Below, one piece after another: positions 10,093 to 18,517 of a DNA stretch of 64,000 nt (its first letter is position 1; the number at the start of each line of letters is the position of its first letter). This stretch comes from Methylobacterium sp. BTF04. GTDB lineage: Bacteria; Pseudomonadota; Alphaproteobacteria; Rhizobiales; Beijerinckiaceae. A program made the position numbers and the translations under genes. Under the pieces are notes generated by a model. The model searched no databases and was not told the origin of the DNA. It saw only the letters and a list, made by a program, of their open reading frames with translations. The stretch is taken from assembly GCF_010692745.1 (NCBI RefSeq), contig NZ_JAAHTB010000002.1:62001-126000 (forward strand). Direction: 5' to 3'.

Positions 10093-11264
10093 TGCGTCGG
10101 CCGATACGGTTCCGGGCCGGTCCCGATCTCGCCGACCGAGCTCTGCAGCGAGATCGCATCGAGCGGAACCGTGATCTCGACTCGGGTTCCCGGCAGGCTC
10201 TCGCTCCACACGATGACGCCGCGGAGCTGGCGCACCACCATCTCCACGAGGGAGCGTCCGAACCCACCCGGATTCGGGACACCCGACGACAGCCCGATCC
10301 CGTCATCCTCGATCAGCATGCGTAGACCCTCCGCGCAATGCTGAGCCGTGATGGTGACGCGGCCCGCGCGCTTGTCGGGGAAGGCGTGGCGCACGGCATT
10401 GGTGGCGAGTTCGTGCATCATCAACGCCAGAGGAGCCGCCATCGCGGCGGACACGGCGATGGAATCGATCTCCGCGTGGACCTCCGTGGAGGCGTTGTCG
10501 ATGCCCGCAACCAGGTCCGACACGAAGTCGTCGGCGAATTCCTGAAGGTTGAAACGGGTGACGTCGCCGGCGGAGTAGAGCATGCGATGCACCGTCGACA
10601 GGGCACCGATCCGCTCGGCCATGCCGTGCAGCGCGTCGCGCGCGTCGCCCTGCGGGGTCCGCCGCGCCTTGAGCAGCATCAGCGAGGAGATCACCTGGAG
10701 GTTGTTCTTGACCCGATGATCGACCTCATGGAGCAGCGCCGTCTTCTGCTCCAGGGCGGCCCGGAGGTCCGCCGTATGTTCCTCGACCCGCCGCTCGAGA
10801 TCGAGATTGGCGTGTTTCATGGCGACTTCGAGACTGTGCTTGCCGGTCATGTCGGCCTGCGCCGCGAAGAAATGCGAGACCTGCCCGGCGGCATCGCGTA
10901 CCGGCGCGATGGTCATGCCGTTCCAGAAGGTCGACCCGTCCTTGCGGTAATTGACGAGTTCGAGCTCGATCGTACGGTTTGCGTCGATGGCGGCGCGCAA
11001 CCGAGCCACCTCCGACTGATCGGTCTCCGGTCCCTGGAACATCCGACAATTGCGACCGATGATTTCGTCGCGGGCATAGCCGGTGAGGGTCAGGAACGCG
11101 TCGTTGGCCCAGACCATCGGATTGTCGGGCTGATGCGGGTCGGTCAGCACCATCGGGGTCGGGCTCGCGGTGAAGGCCGCAGCGAATGCGCCCTCTCCGA
11201 TGGGCGCCTCGGGGCGTTCGGGCGATCCTTGCGGAGAATACGCAGGCGTCGGCCTATCGATCAT
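10089..11264 (-). CDS. LOV-domain blue-light sensor histidine kinase (HisKA_2/HWE type)
   Basis: Residues about 25-140 form a PAS/LOV domain. The flavin-binding motif GRNCRMFQG contains the photoactive Cys73 (consensus GxNCRFLQ). It is followed by NYRKDGSTFWN and FFAAQADMT, also typical of LOV. A helical linker leads to the HisKA_2-like phospho-acceptor region EVDHRVKNNLQV with His183, then an HATPase domain with HELATNAVRHAF and EDDGIG. It should bind FMN and respond to blue light, passing phosphate to the downstream receiver. The frame is open to a GTG at 11300; ATG 11264 is preferred. There is no membrane segment, so it is cytosolic. Confidence 0.9.
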   Translation of the reverse strand: MIDRPTPAYSPQGSPERPEAPIGEGAFAAAFTASPTPMVLTDPHQPDNPMVWANDAFLTLTGYARDEIIGRNCRMFQGPETDQSEVARLRAAIDANRTIELELVNYRKDGSTFWNGMTIAPVRDAAGQVSHFFAAQADMTGKHSLEVAMKHANLDLERRVEEHTADLRAALEQKTALLHEVDHRVKNNLQVISSLMLLKARRTPQGDARDALHGMAERIGALSTVHRMLYSAGDVTRFNLQEFADDFVSDLVAGIDNASTEVHAEIDSIAVSAAMAAPLALMMHELATNAVRHAFPDKRAGRVTITAQHCAEGLRMLIEDDGIGLSSGVPNPGGFGRSLVEMVVRQLRGVIVWSESLPGTRVEITVPLDAISLQSSVGEIGTGPEPYRPTQ

Positions 11265-11606
11265 CGCGTCATTCGACCAAGACGATTCATGCGGTCCCAC
11301 GGGTGGGCGGTGTGAGAAAAGGACATCGTGGTTCGTCGCGCTACGCGCTCAGTCTGTCTGTGAGCTTGCGTCCCACTTTCGGTGCGCGTCAACGAAAATG
11401 GATCACGGCCCCAGGTCGGACCTGCCCGACCAACAGTAAATTCCTGCCGAGCCTGTTAAGAGTTCATCAGCCATTCTCTTCAAGGCTGCCACAGGCTCAG
11501 CGCCCACCGACGGTCCGGCCGCCGCGGCGCTGGCAAAACACGGCCGATCGCGGCCTGTCACGCATTGCCGGTACCAAGCGCCGCCGGTCTCCAGGAGTTC
11601 CACGCC
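11265..11606. other. Intergenic region between LOV kinase and AmpG-like gene
   Basis: A 342-base divergent region holding the promoters of both flanking genes. I see a small hairpin (GGTCGG...CCGACC, about 11415-11433) and no convincing small gene, RNA or exact promoter match. Confidence 0.4.
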
Positions 11607-12941
11607 ATGGCGTTCAGCCGCGCACGTTCCGGCCTGGCGATGCGAGACATCCTCGAAGACCCGCGCATCCTCCTGATGCTGGCCTTGGGGTTCGCGTGCG
11701 GCCTGCCGATCCTTCTTGTGTTTTCCACCCTCTCGGCCTGGCTCGCTACCGCCGGCATCCAACGCACCAGCATCGGTCTCCTGTCCTACGTCTCCTTCGC
11801 CTATTCGGTGAAGTTCCTGTGGGCCCCGGTGATCGACCGGGTCGATCTGCCGGTCCTAGCGCGGTTCCTCGGGCGGCGGCGCGCCTGGATGGTCCTGGCA
11901 CAGGTCGGCGTCGCGGTGGGGCTCGTCGGCATGAGCCAGGGTAACCCGGCGGCGTCGCTGAGCTTCATCGTGATCTGCGCCCTCATCACCGCCTTCGCCT
12001 CCGCGACGCAGGACATCGTGGTCGATTCCTGGCGCATCGATGCGGCGCCGACGGAGCGCCAGGGCGTGATGCTCGGTGCCTATCAGTTCGGGTACGCCAT
12101 CGCGCGCGCGGTGGCCGGGGCCGGAGCGCTCTACATCGCGCAGGGGGCCGGCTGGGAACTCGCCTATGGCAGCATGGCCGTGCTGATGCTCGTCGGCATG
12201 ATCGCGGCGTTCCTGGCCCCACGGCAGGACCCTGAACCGGTCCAGACCGGGCCGCGCAGCCTGTCGACCACCCTGAAGATCGCGGTGGTCGAGCCGTTCT
12301 CGGATCTGCTGCGCCGCAAGGGCCTGCGGCTGTTGCCGATCCTCGCCCTCATCATGCTCTACCGGCTGCCGGACATCATCTCCGGCGTGATGGCCCAGCC
12401 TTTCTACATCGAGCAGGGCTTCACGCTCACCGAGATCGCCAACGTCACCAAGGTCTATGGTGTGGTGGTGGGCGTTCTCGGAGCGCTGGCGGGCGGGTAC
12501 GCGGTGATGCGTCTCGGTCTCCAGGCCTCCCTGATGATCGGCGGCATCGCGGCGGCGGCCTCCAACCTGATGTTCTCCTGGTTGGCGCTCGCCGGGCACG
12601 ATACGAACCTGTTCGTGCTCAGCATCTCCATCGACAATTTCGCCGGCAGCTTCGCCGGCACGGCGCTCATCGCCTACATGTCGAGTCTTGCCGCCCCGGG
12701 GTTCGTGGCGACGCAATATGCGCTCCTGTCCTCGCTCTATGCCCTGCCGGGCAAGTTCGTCGGCGGGTTCTCGGGCTACATGGTCGACGCGATGGGATAT
12801 CCGGTGTTTTTCGCGGCCTCCGCCTGCATCGGCATCCCGGTGGCGCTCCTGTGCCTGGTCCTGATCATCCTGCGCGAAGGCGTGGTCGAGACCGCGGATG
12901 TGCCGCTTCACGCCGAGCCGCCCATCGCGGCCAAGGTGTGA
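11607..12941 (+). CDS. AmpG-like muropeptide permease (major facilitator superfamily)
   Basis: A 444-residue polytopic membrane protein with about 12 hydrophobic segments. AmpG-family features include the first segment LGFACGLPILLVFSTLSAWL, the RRRAWM loop and, in TM4, ATQDIVVDSWRID. This matches the SQDIVVDAYRIE signature of permeases that bring anhydro-muropeptides back for cell-wall recycling. The start at ATG 11607 has AGGAG ten bases upstream. It is first of two plus-strand genes; a hairpin at 12964-12998 separates it from the EcsC gene. No beta-lactamase regulator is nearby, so a role in ampC induction is not indicated. Confidence 0.85.
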   Translation: MAFSRARSGLAMRDILEDPRILLMLALGFACGLPILLVFSTLSAWLATAGIQRTSIGLLSYVSFAYSVKFLWAPVIDRVDLPVLARFLGRRRAWMVLAQVGVAVGLVGMSQGNPAASLSFIVICALITAFASATQDIVVDSWRIDAAPTERQGVMLGAYQFGYAIARAVAGAGALYIAQGAGWELAYGSMAVLMLVGMIAAFLAPRQDPEPVQTGPRSLSTTLKIAVVEPFSDLLRRKGLRLLPILALIMLYRLPDIISGVMAQPFYIEQGFTLTEIANVTKVYGVVVGVLGALAGGYAVMRLGLQASLMIGGIAAAASNLMFSWLALAGHDTNLFVLSISIDNFAGSFAGTALIAYMSSLAAPGFVATQYALLSSLYALPGKFVGGFSGYMVDAMGYPVFFAASACIGIPVALLCLVLIILREGVVETADVPLHAEPPIAAKV

Positions 12942-13014
12942 TCGCGGAACCAAGCCGGTGGCCTCGGGCTTGCTCTGACAAGCGGGCACCAGGCCCGAAA
13001 TTGGGGACCGTATC

Positions 13015-13980
13015 GTGAGCAACATCACCCGCATGGACGACACCGCTTCGACCGAGATGGAGCGGGAAGCGTTTCCCGAACTGAGCGATGCCGATCTGGC
13101 TGCTCTGCGGCGTGCCGTCTCCGTCCTCGAGAATCCGGGTCTCGCCGCGCGCCTGTCGGCTGCGGCCGGCGCCCCCCTCGACATGATCGGCCGTGCTTTG
13201 CCGGCGCCAGTGACCGATGCCGTGTCGCGGGCCACCGAGAGTGCGATGCGGACGTCTCTTCGCGTCGCCCTCGCGACGCTTCCCGAAGCCAGGACGCCCA
13301 AGCTGGACGCAGCCGCGTTGGACGCGATTCTGGAGGGCGGGCCGGTGGGTGCGTCGGCACCCGAATCGACGTTGTCCAAGGCGACCAACCGCTTCGCCCG
13401 GTTCCTGCCGTCGAGCGATTTCAGCCACAAGGCGCTCGCCGCCCTCTCGGGCGCGGTCGGGGGTGCCTTCGGCCTGGCGACGCTGGCCGTCGAACTTCCG
13501 GTCTCGACGACGCTGATGCTGCGCTCCATCGCCCAGATCGCGCGGGAGGAGGGCGAGGACCTCTCGGATCCGGCGAATGCGCTCGCCTGCGTCCAGGTGT
13601 TCGCCCTCGGCGGTCGCGGCGGCGACAGTGCGCTGACCGAGAGCGGATACTTCGCGGTGCGGGCCGCGCTGGCCAAGACCATGGCCGAGGCCGCGCGCTA
13701 TGCCGGCAACCGGGCGCTCCTCGACGAGGCCGCGCCGGCGCTGATCCGCTTCTCGGCGCAGATCGCAGCGCGATTCGGTATCGTGGTCTCGCAGAAGGTC
13801 GCGGCGCAGGCGGTGCCGATCCTCGGCGCATTCGGGGGCGCGGCGGTCAATGCGGCCTTCATGGACCATTTCCAGGCGACCGCACGCGCCCACTTCACCG
13901 TCCGCCGTCTGGAACGCGCCTACGGCGCCCCGGCCGTGCGGATCGCCTACGACCAGCAGAAGGCTTCGCTGGCCGCCTGA
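13015..13980 (+). CDS. EcsC family protein
   Basis: A 321-residue protein. The core FSHKALAALSGAVGGAFGLATLAVELPVSTTLMLRSIAQIA (positions about 139-180, two glycine-rich amphipathic or membrane-associated segments) is characteristic of EcsC proteins. These are named after the third gene of the Bacillus ecs transporter locus; their function is unresolved. The C-terminal region has another conserved block, VPILGAFGGAAVNAAFMDHF. The start is GTG 13015 behind GGGGA. The gene is convergent with the M17 aminopeptidase 3 bases later. No ABC transporter adjoins it, so a role separate from Ecs transport is likely. Confidence 0.82.
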   Translation: MSNITRMDDTASTEMEREAFPELSDADLAALRRAVSVLENPGLAARLSAAAGAPLDMIGRALPAPVTDAVSRATESAMRTSLRVALATLPEARTPKLDAAALDAILEGGPVGASAPESTLSKATNRFARFLPSSDFSHKALAALSGAVGGAFGLATLAVELPVSTTLMLRSIAQIAREEGEDLSDPANALACVQVFALGGRGGDSALTESGYFAVRAALAKTMAEAARYAGNRALLDEAAPALIRFSAQIAARFGIVVSQKVAAQAVPILGAFGGAAVNAAFMDHFQATARAHFTVRRLERAYGAPAVRIAYDQQKASLAA

Positions 13981-13983
13981 CTC

Positions 13984-15426
13984 TCAGGCGGCGGGGTAGC
14001 GCGCCTGCAGCAGGGCATGGACGAGGCGCGCGGTCTGCACCTCGCCACCCTCGGGCCGGCCCGGCTTCGTCGTCGGGTTCCAGCCATAGAGATCGAAGTG
14101 GACATGCGCCCGCGTCGCAGGTGCAAAGCGGCGCAGGAACAGCGCCGCTACGATGGCCCCGGCGAACGGCCCGTTCGAGACGTTGTTGAGGTCCGCCACC
14201 TTCGAATCGAGCAGGCCGGCATAGGGCGTGTGCAGTGGCAGGCGCCAGACCGGATCGGCCACCGCCAGGGCCGCCTTCGACACCGCGAGCGCCAGGTCAT
14301 CGTCCTCGGTGAAGAAGGCCGGGAGGTCCGGCCCCAACGCCACGCGGGCGGCCCCGGTGAGGGTGGCGAAGTCGATCAGCAGATCGGGTGCCTCGGCATC
14401 GGCGAGCGCCAAGGCGTCGGCGAGAATCAGCCGGCCCTCCGCATCGGTATTGCCGATCTCCACGGTGAGCCCGGCGCGACTGCGGATCACGTCGCCCGGC
14501 CGGAAGGCATCACCCGCGATGGCATTCTCCACCGCCGGAATGATCAGCCGGAAGCTGATCTTCAGCCCCGAGCCCATCACCATGTCGGCGGCGGCGATGG
14601 CGGCGGCGGCGCCACCCATGTCCTTCTTCATCAGGAGCATGCCGCTCGGCGGCTTGATGTCGAGGCCGCCCGTGTCGAAGGAGACCCCCTTGCCGACGAG
14701 GGTGACACGCGGCGCATCCGACGCACCCCACCGAAGGTCGATGAGGCGCGATGCCCGCGGCGAGGCGACACCGACCGCGTGGACGAGGGGAAACTCGCGG
14801 GCGAGGGCGTCCCCCGTCGTAACCGTGACCGTCGCACCGTGGCGCTCGGCCAGGGCGCGCACGGCGGCCTCGATCTCGGCCGGGCCGAGATCGTTCGCAG
14901 GCGTGTTGACGAGGTCGCGGCCGAGAGCGACGGCGCGCGCGATCCGCGTCATCGCCTCGGCATCGATGCCGTCGGGGGCGACGAGGCCGGGGCGCTCCGC
15001 GTCCGGGTCCCGGTAGCGGGTGAAGCGGTAGCCGCCGAGCAGCCAGGCCAGGGCCGCCTCCGCCGCATCGACGCCCTCGGCCGGTTCGAACCGATAGGCA
15101 CCCGGGGGGAGGGCGGCCGGCAGCTTACCGGCGATGAAACGGTCCGCGGTCTTCGCCGCCGGATCGCCGAGCCCGAACAGGACCGCACCGAGCGTGCCGT
15201 CCGCGGCGGGGAGGAGCGCCACCCGGCCAGCCTTCGGCTGGAAGTCCACCGCGTGGGCATAGGCCGCCTGGACCGATGGAAGATTGCCCGCGATGTCGGC
15301 CCAGTTAGCCGGAGTGACGCACAGGATGGGGGTCGCGGCGGTGCCACGGGTCAGCAGGTCGCTCAGGGGAATGCTCCGACGGGTCCGACGCGGCACGAAG
15401 GTTAACCGCGAATTAGGGTTAACCAT
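13984..15426 (-). CDS. Leucyl aminopeptidase family (M17) metallopeptidase
   Basis: A 480-residue cytosolic aminopeptidase of the cytosol (PepA/PepB) family, which uses two metal ions to release N-terminal residues from peptides. The catalytic domain holds the metal and active-site motifs VGKGVSFDTGG and KDMGGAAA, and the family signature NTDAEGRL. The C-terminus has YGWNPTTKPG. The N-terminal about 150 residues are the divergent alpha/beta domain. The first codons contain two GGTTAACC palindromes (15402-15425), which are coding. It is divergent from the TadD-like gene with a 60-base gap. Confidence 0.9.
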   Translation of the reverse strand: MVNPNSRLTFVPRRTRRSIPLSDLLTRGTAATPILCVTPANWADIAGNLPSVQAAYAHAVDFQPKAGRVALLPAADGTLGAVLFGLGDPAAKTADRFIAGKLPAALPPGAYRFEPAEGVDAAEAALAWLLGGYRFTRYRDPDAERPGLVAPDGIDAEAMTRIARAVALGRDLVNTPANDLGPAEIEAAVRALAERHGATVTVTTGDALAREFPLVHAVGVASPRASRLIDLRWGASDAPRVTLVGKGVSFDTGGLDIKPPSGMLLMKKDMGGAAAAIAAADMVMGSGLKISFRLIIPAVENAIAGDAFRPGDVIRSRAGLTVEIGNTDAEGRLILADALALADAEAPDLLIDFATLTGAARVALGPDLPAFFTEDDDLALAVSKAALAVADPVWRLPLHTPYAGLLDSKVADLNNVSNGPFAGAIVAALFLRRFAPATRAHVHFDLYGWNPTTKPGRPEGGEVQTARLVHALLQARYPAA

Positions 15427-15486
15427 CTATCACCACCGCACTGGTGGCGTGAAGCGTCGACCGGAATCGTCGGTGCGGAGCGGGTG

Positions 15487-16335
15487 ATGGTCACGGCGAA
15501 CTTCGAGAAGTCCCGTTTTGCCGAGATCCGGCTGTCCTCGCGCATCGTCGGGGTGATGCTGGTGGCCGTGCTCGCGACCGGCTGCCAGTCGCGCGGCGGG
15601 CCCGAGACCACAGGATCGATCGGAGGCATGTCGCTTCCCTCCTTCGGCCGACCCCAAAGCCAGGGTGTGATCACGCGGCGCGAGGTCGAGAGCCTCGGCG
15701 AGAAATACGCGGCCGATTCCAACGACATCGCGCTGGCCGTGCGCTACGCGCAGGCCCTGCGTGCAACCAACCAAAAGACCCAGGCGGTCGCCGTCCTGCA
15801 ACAGGTGGCCCTGCGCAATCCGAAGAACACGGCAGTCCTGGCCGCCTATGGCAAAAGTCTCGCCGAGGTCGGGCGTTTCAACGAGGCCGCCGAAGTCCTG
15901 CAGAACGCCCACACCCCGGCACGTCCCGATTGGCGGGTGCTGTCGGCGCAAGGCGCGGTCGCCGACCAGCTCGGCGATCACGCCAGGGCGCAGGGCTATT
16001 ATGAGGCGGCCCTGAAGATCCAGCCGAACGACCCGGTGATCCTGTCGAATCTCGGCCTGTCCTTCATGCTGGCGCGGCAGCTGCCCCAGGCGGAAAGCTC
16101 GCTGCGCCTCGCCGCCGGCCAGCCGGGTGCCGATGCCCGCGTGCGCCAGAATCTCGCCCTCGTGCTCGGCCTGCAGGGCAAGTTCGCGGATGCGGAGGCT
16201 GTTTCGCGCCAGGATCTGACGCCCGAGGAATCCGCCGCCAACGCGGCCTCCCTCAAACGCTTCGTCGCGCAGCCCACCAGCGTGAGGGCGATCAAGGCCT
16301 CGGACGCCCGCGCCAGGGCCGCCGATCGCGGCTGA
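15487..16335 (+). CDS. TadD-like tetratricopeptide-repeat lipoprotein
   Basis: A 282-residue protein. The N-terminal hydrophobic stretch ends in the lipobox VLATGC, so it should be lipidated at about Cys34. The segment CQSRGGPETTGSIG is common in alphaproteobacterial envelope lipoproteins. Three to four TPR units follow (about residues 75-225), for example AYGKSLAEVGRFNEAAEVL and NLGLSFMLARQLPQAESSL. This matches TadD, the lipoprotein needed for Flp pilus and secretin assembly. The main cpa/tad locus lies 2-12 kb downstream on the other strand, supporting that role. GTG 15484 is an alternative start one codon earlier. Confidence 0.8.
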   Translation: MVTANFEKSRFAEIRLSSRIVGVMLVAVLATGCQSRGGPETTGSIGGMSLPSFGRPQSQGVITRREVESLGEKYAADSNDIALAVRYAQALRATNQKTQAVAVLQQVALRNPKNTAVLAAYGKSLAEVGRFNEAAEVLQNAHTPARPDWRVLSAQGAVADQLGDHARAQGYYEAALKIQPNDPVILSNLGLSFMLARQLPQAESSLRLAAGQPGADARVRQNLALVLGLQGKFADAEAVSRQDLTPEESAANAASLKRFVAQPTSVRAIKASDARARAADRG

Positions 16336-16343
16336 GTGGCCCG

Positions 16344-17015
16344 CTAAGCGGTCATCGGAACGGACAAGAACGCGCTGGCCGCATCCTGTCCGTCCTCGAA
16401 CACCCCCGCGGTGAGCACCCGTCCGAACACGCAGCCGGTGTCGAGATTGGTCCGGAACGGCCGACATTCGGGCTTGCCGGTCTTCTGCGGCGTGTGGCCG
16501 TGGACGACGTGGCGACCGAAATCGTAATCCTCGGTGGTGAACGGCGCGCGAATCCAAAGCCGCGTGGCTTCGTCCGGATCGATGCCGCGACGACCCGGGC
16601 GAAACCCAGCATGGACGTAATAGTGCCGCGCATCGGCATGGACGGTCGGCAGACCTGAGAGCCAGGCGAGTACGTCGTGCGGCAGGTTCTCGGGATCGTC
16701 CACCCCGAAGGCGGCCAGGGTCGCATCGCCGCCATTGTCGATCCAGGTCGATGCGCCGAGGGCGTCGCGATACGCCTCCAGCATCATCGCTTCATGGTTT
16801 CCCATGAGGCAGATCACGGCCTCCGGCTCCGCCGCCTGACGCTCGCGCAGGATGCGGAGGACAGCGACACTGTCGGGCCCGCGATCGACGTAATCTCCCA
16901 AAAAGATCAGCGTGCGCGAGCGGCCCTGCGCATGCCGCTCGATCTCGGCAAGCAGGCGGACGAGGGCGTCGGCGCATCCGTGGATGTCGCCGACGGCGTA
17001 AGTCAAAGTGGTCAT
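16344..17015 (-). CDS. Calcineurin-like (PPP-type) metallophosphatase
   Basis: A 223-residue cytosolic phosphoesterase with the PPP family motifs in order: GDIHGCAD (residues 9-16), GDYVDRGPDS (about 41-50), MGNHEAM (about 71-77), HAGF and HGHTP. These supply the two-metal centre of bacterial protein Ser/Thr phosphatases and Ap4A hydrolases. Length and motifs resemble the PrpA/PrpB type rather than the longer ApaH. The substrate cannot be read from sequence. It is convergent with the TadD-like gene (8 bases) and lies just downstream of the transglutaminase gene on the same strand. Confidence 0.88.
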   Translation of the reverse strand: MTTLTYAVGDIHGCADALVRLLAEIERHAQGRSRTLIFLGDYVDRGPDSVAVLRILRERQAAEPEAVICLMGNHEAMMLEAYRDALGASTWIDNGGDATLAAFGVDDPENLPHDVLAWLSGLPTVHADARHYYVHAGFRPGRRGIDPDEATRLWIRAPFTTEDYDFGRHVVHGHTPQKTGKPECRPFRTNLDTGCVFGRVLTAGVFEDGQDAASAFLSVPMTA

Positions 17016-17037
17016 CGCTGGTGTGGGCGACCCGCCG

Positions 17038-18036
17038 TCAGGCCACGCGCGCGGCCGGAGCGACCGCCTTGGTTGCTCCCGGTTCCGCCACAGCGGGCTT
17101 TGCGGCGGCCGGCTCAGGCACGGTGGCCTTTACCGCTGCCGATTCCGGTGCTGGCGGCTTTGCGGCTACCGATGGCGTTGCGGGCGGCTTTGCTGCGGCT
17201 TGTTCCGGGACCGGTGTCTTTGCTGCGCCCGGCTCGACCACTTCGTCGGTGTGCACGTCGAACTTCGCCAAAAGCGCGGTGCTGAAGCTCGTGGAGATCG
17301 CCACGTCGGTGGCGTCGCGACCGCGCGCGATCACGATCCGGCCGATCCGGCGCCGATTGTTACGCGCATCGAACGTGTACCATCTGTCATCGAGATAGAC
17401 CTCGAACCAAGCCGAGAAATCCGGCGGCGGCACCACGGGCACGCCGATATCGCCGAGATAGCCGGTGCAATAGCGGGCCGGGATGTTGAGGCAACGACAG
17501 AACGCGACTGCCAGGTGGGCATAGTCACGGCAGACGCCGCGCTGCTGGCTATAGGCGTCGAAGGCCGTGCGGGTCGCGTCGGCTTCCTGATAGTTGAACT
17601 TGATGTGGGTGTGGACGAAGTCGCACACCGCCTGCACACGGGCCCAGCCTTCCGGCGTCGAACCGAACAGCGACCACGCGATGTCGGACAGGCGATCGGT
17701 ATCGCAGTAACGGCTCCCGAGCAGGAACGGCATCACCTCGTCGGGCAGGTCCTGCACCGGATGTTGGCGCGCATCCGGGACCACCACGTCGAGTTCGCCG
17801 GAATCGGAAATCACGAAATCCGTCGAGACCGTGATGCGGCCGCCCGGCGCGAGGATGCGGGTGCAGATGTTGCCGAACGGGTCGAGGTGCTGCTTGGCCT
17901 CCACCGGCGGATCGAACGTCATCACCTCGGGGGTCACGATATCGGAGTGCCGGGACGGGTGCACGCTGAGCAGGAACATCATCGGCGTCGGGCCGTAGGT
18001 GTCGTAGGAGATCGCGTAGCCGGTCCGAATTTTCAT
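17038..18036 (-). CDS. Transglutaminase-like protein with Ala/Lys/Pro-rich tail
   Basis: A 332-residue protein. An N-terminal beta-rich domain precedes a transglutaminase/protease-like core. The catalytic Cys is in QQRGVCRDYAHLA, the His region in FSAWFEVYLDD and the Asp in YTFDARNNR, giving a complete Cys-His-Asp triad. Bacterial members are usually proteases or unknown. The last about 68 residues are a low-complexity run of Ala, Lys, Pro, Glu and Val in units such as AAKPPA, possibly a cell-wall- or nucleic-acid-binding tail. No signal peptide is seen. ATG 18036 was preferred over a start at 18093 because MKIRTGY is the family-like N-terminus. Confidence 0.85.
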   Translation of the reverse strand: MKIRTGYAISYDTYGPTPMMFLLSVHPSRHSDIVTPEVMTFDPPVEAKQHLDPFGNICTRILAPGGRITVSTDFVISDSGELDVVVPDARQHPVQDLPDEVMPFLLGSRYCDTDRLSDIAWSLFGSTPEGWARVQAVCDFVHTHIKFNYQEADATRTAFDAYSQQRGVCRDYAHLAVAFCRCLNIPARYCTGYLGDIGVPVVPPPDFSAWFEVYLDDRWYTFDARNNRRRIGRIVIARGRDATDVAISTSFSTALLAKFDVHTDEVVEPGAAKTPVPEQAAAKPPATPSVAAKPPAPESAAVKATVPEPAAAKPAVAEPGATKAVAPAARVA

Positions 18037-18202
18037 TGAGCGATCCACCTTGGAAAAACAACCGAACACACTGCCCGGCAGATGCCTATTCACGGTCTCA
18101 TATCACTTCGGTCCACCCGAAGAATTTTAGTTTTTTAAGGTCGAGCGCTGATCTCACCGGACATCAGAAAATATTAGATCCAATTTCTGTCAGCCTATAG
18201 TG
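18037..18202. other. AT-rich upstream region of the transglutaminase gene
   Basis: This stretch contains the lowest-GC patch nearby (about 18115-18200, with runs of T and A), in contrast to its surroundings. It probably contains the transglutaminase promoter on the minus strand. No RNA gene is recognised. Confidence 0.35.
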
Positions 18203-18331
18203 TCACGACTTACGCTTCGATCGTTTTGCCCGATCTCTATAACGACGCAACGCATTCGACCGATCCTTTGTTTCCGGCGTTTCGACAAGCTTTCGCGGAA
18301 TCGCTGGCCGATTGCGCACCACCGGTGCCAT
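18203..18331 (-). CDS. Possible small basic protein
   Basis: A 42-codon frame beginning at ATG 18331; the frame is open back to 18454. The translation contains NRPAIPRKLVETPETKDRS and ends in RRYRDRAKRSKRKS, strongly basic. The mixed composition with a Lys/Arg end looks more protein-like than the usual shadow frames, but there is no family assignment and only a weak ACGGGA ribosome-binding site. It lies in the 480-base gap between tadC and the transglutaminase gene. It could equally be non-coding. Confidence 0.35.
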   Translation of the reverse strand: MAPVVRNRPAIPRKLVETPETKDRSNALRRYRDRAKRSKRKS

Positions 18332-18517
18332 CGTCCCGTTCGCTGGCCGGTTTTCGAGCGCGGCAGTGCCGCCATCGGTGAGGACCGACGACACGCGCCG
18401 AGACCTCCCGACCGGAAGAAACACGCCGTACGAGGAGGAACGCAAAATCCGCACCAGCGGGTCCGGTCGCGGCGACCGGGCAGTCTGGACGATGATCCGT
18501 TCAGCCGAAGATGTCCC

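Noticed and set aside
11856..13682. A 600-codon minus-strand frame across the AmpG-like and EcsC genes
   Set aside because: Both plus-strand genes match families strongly; the opposite frame has low-complexity composition and no motif.
15402..15425. Two GGTTAACC palindromes as possible CtrA sites
   Set aside because: They encode the first residues of the M17 aminopeptidase, and their spacing does not fit TTAA-N7-TTAA.
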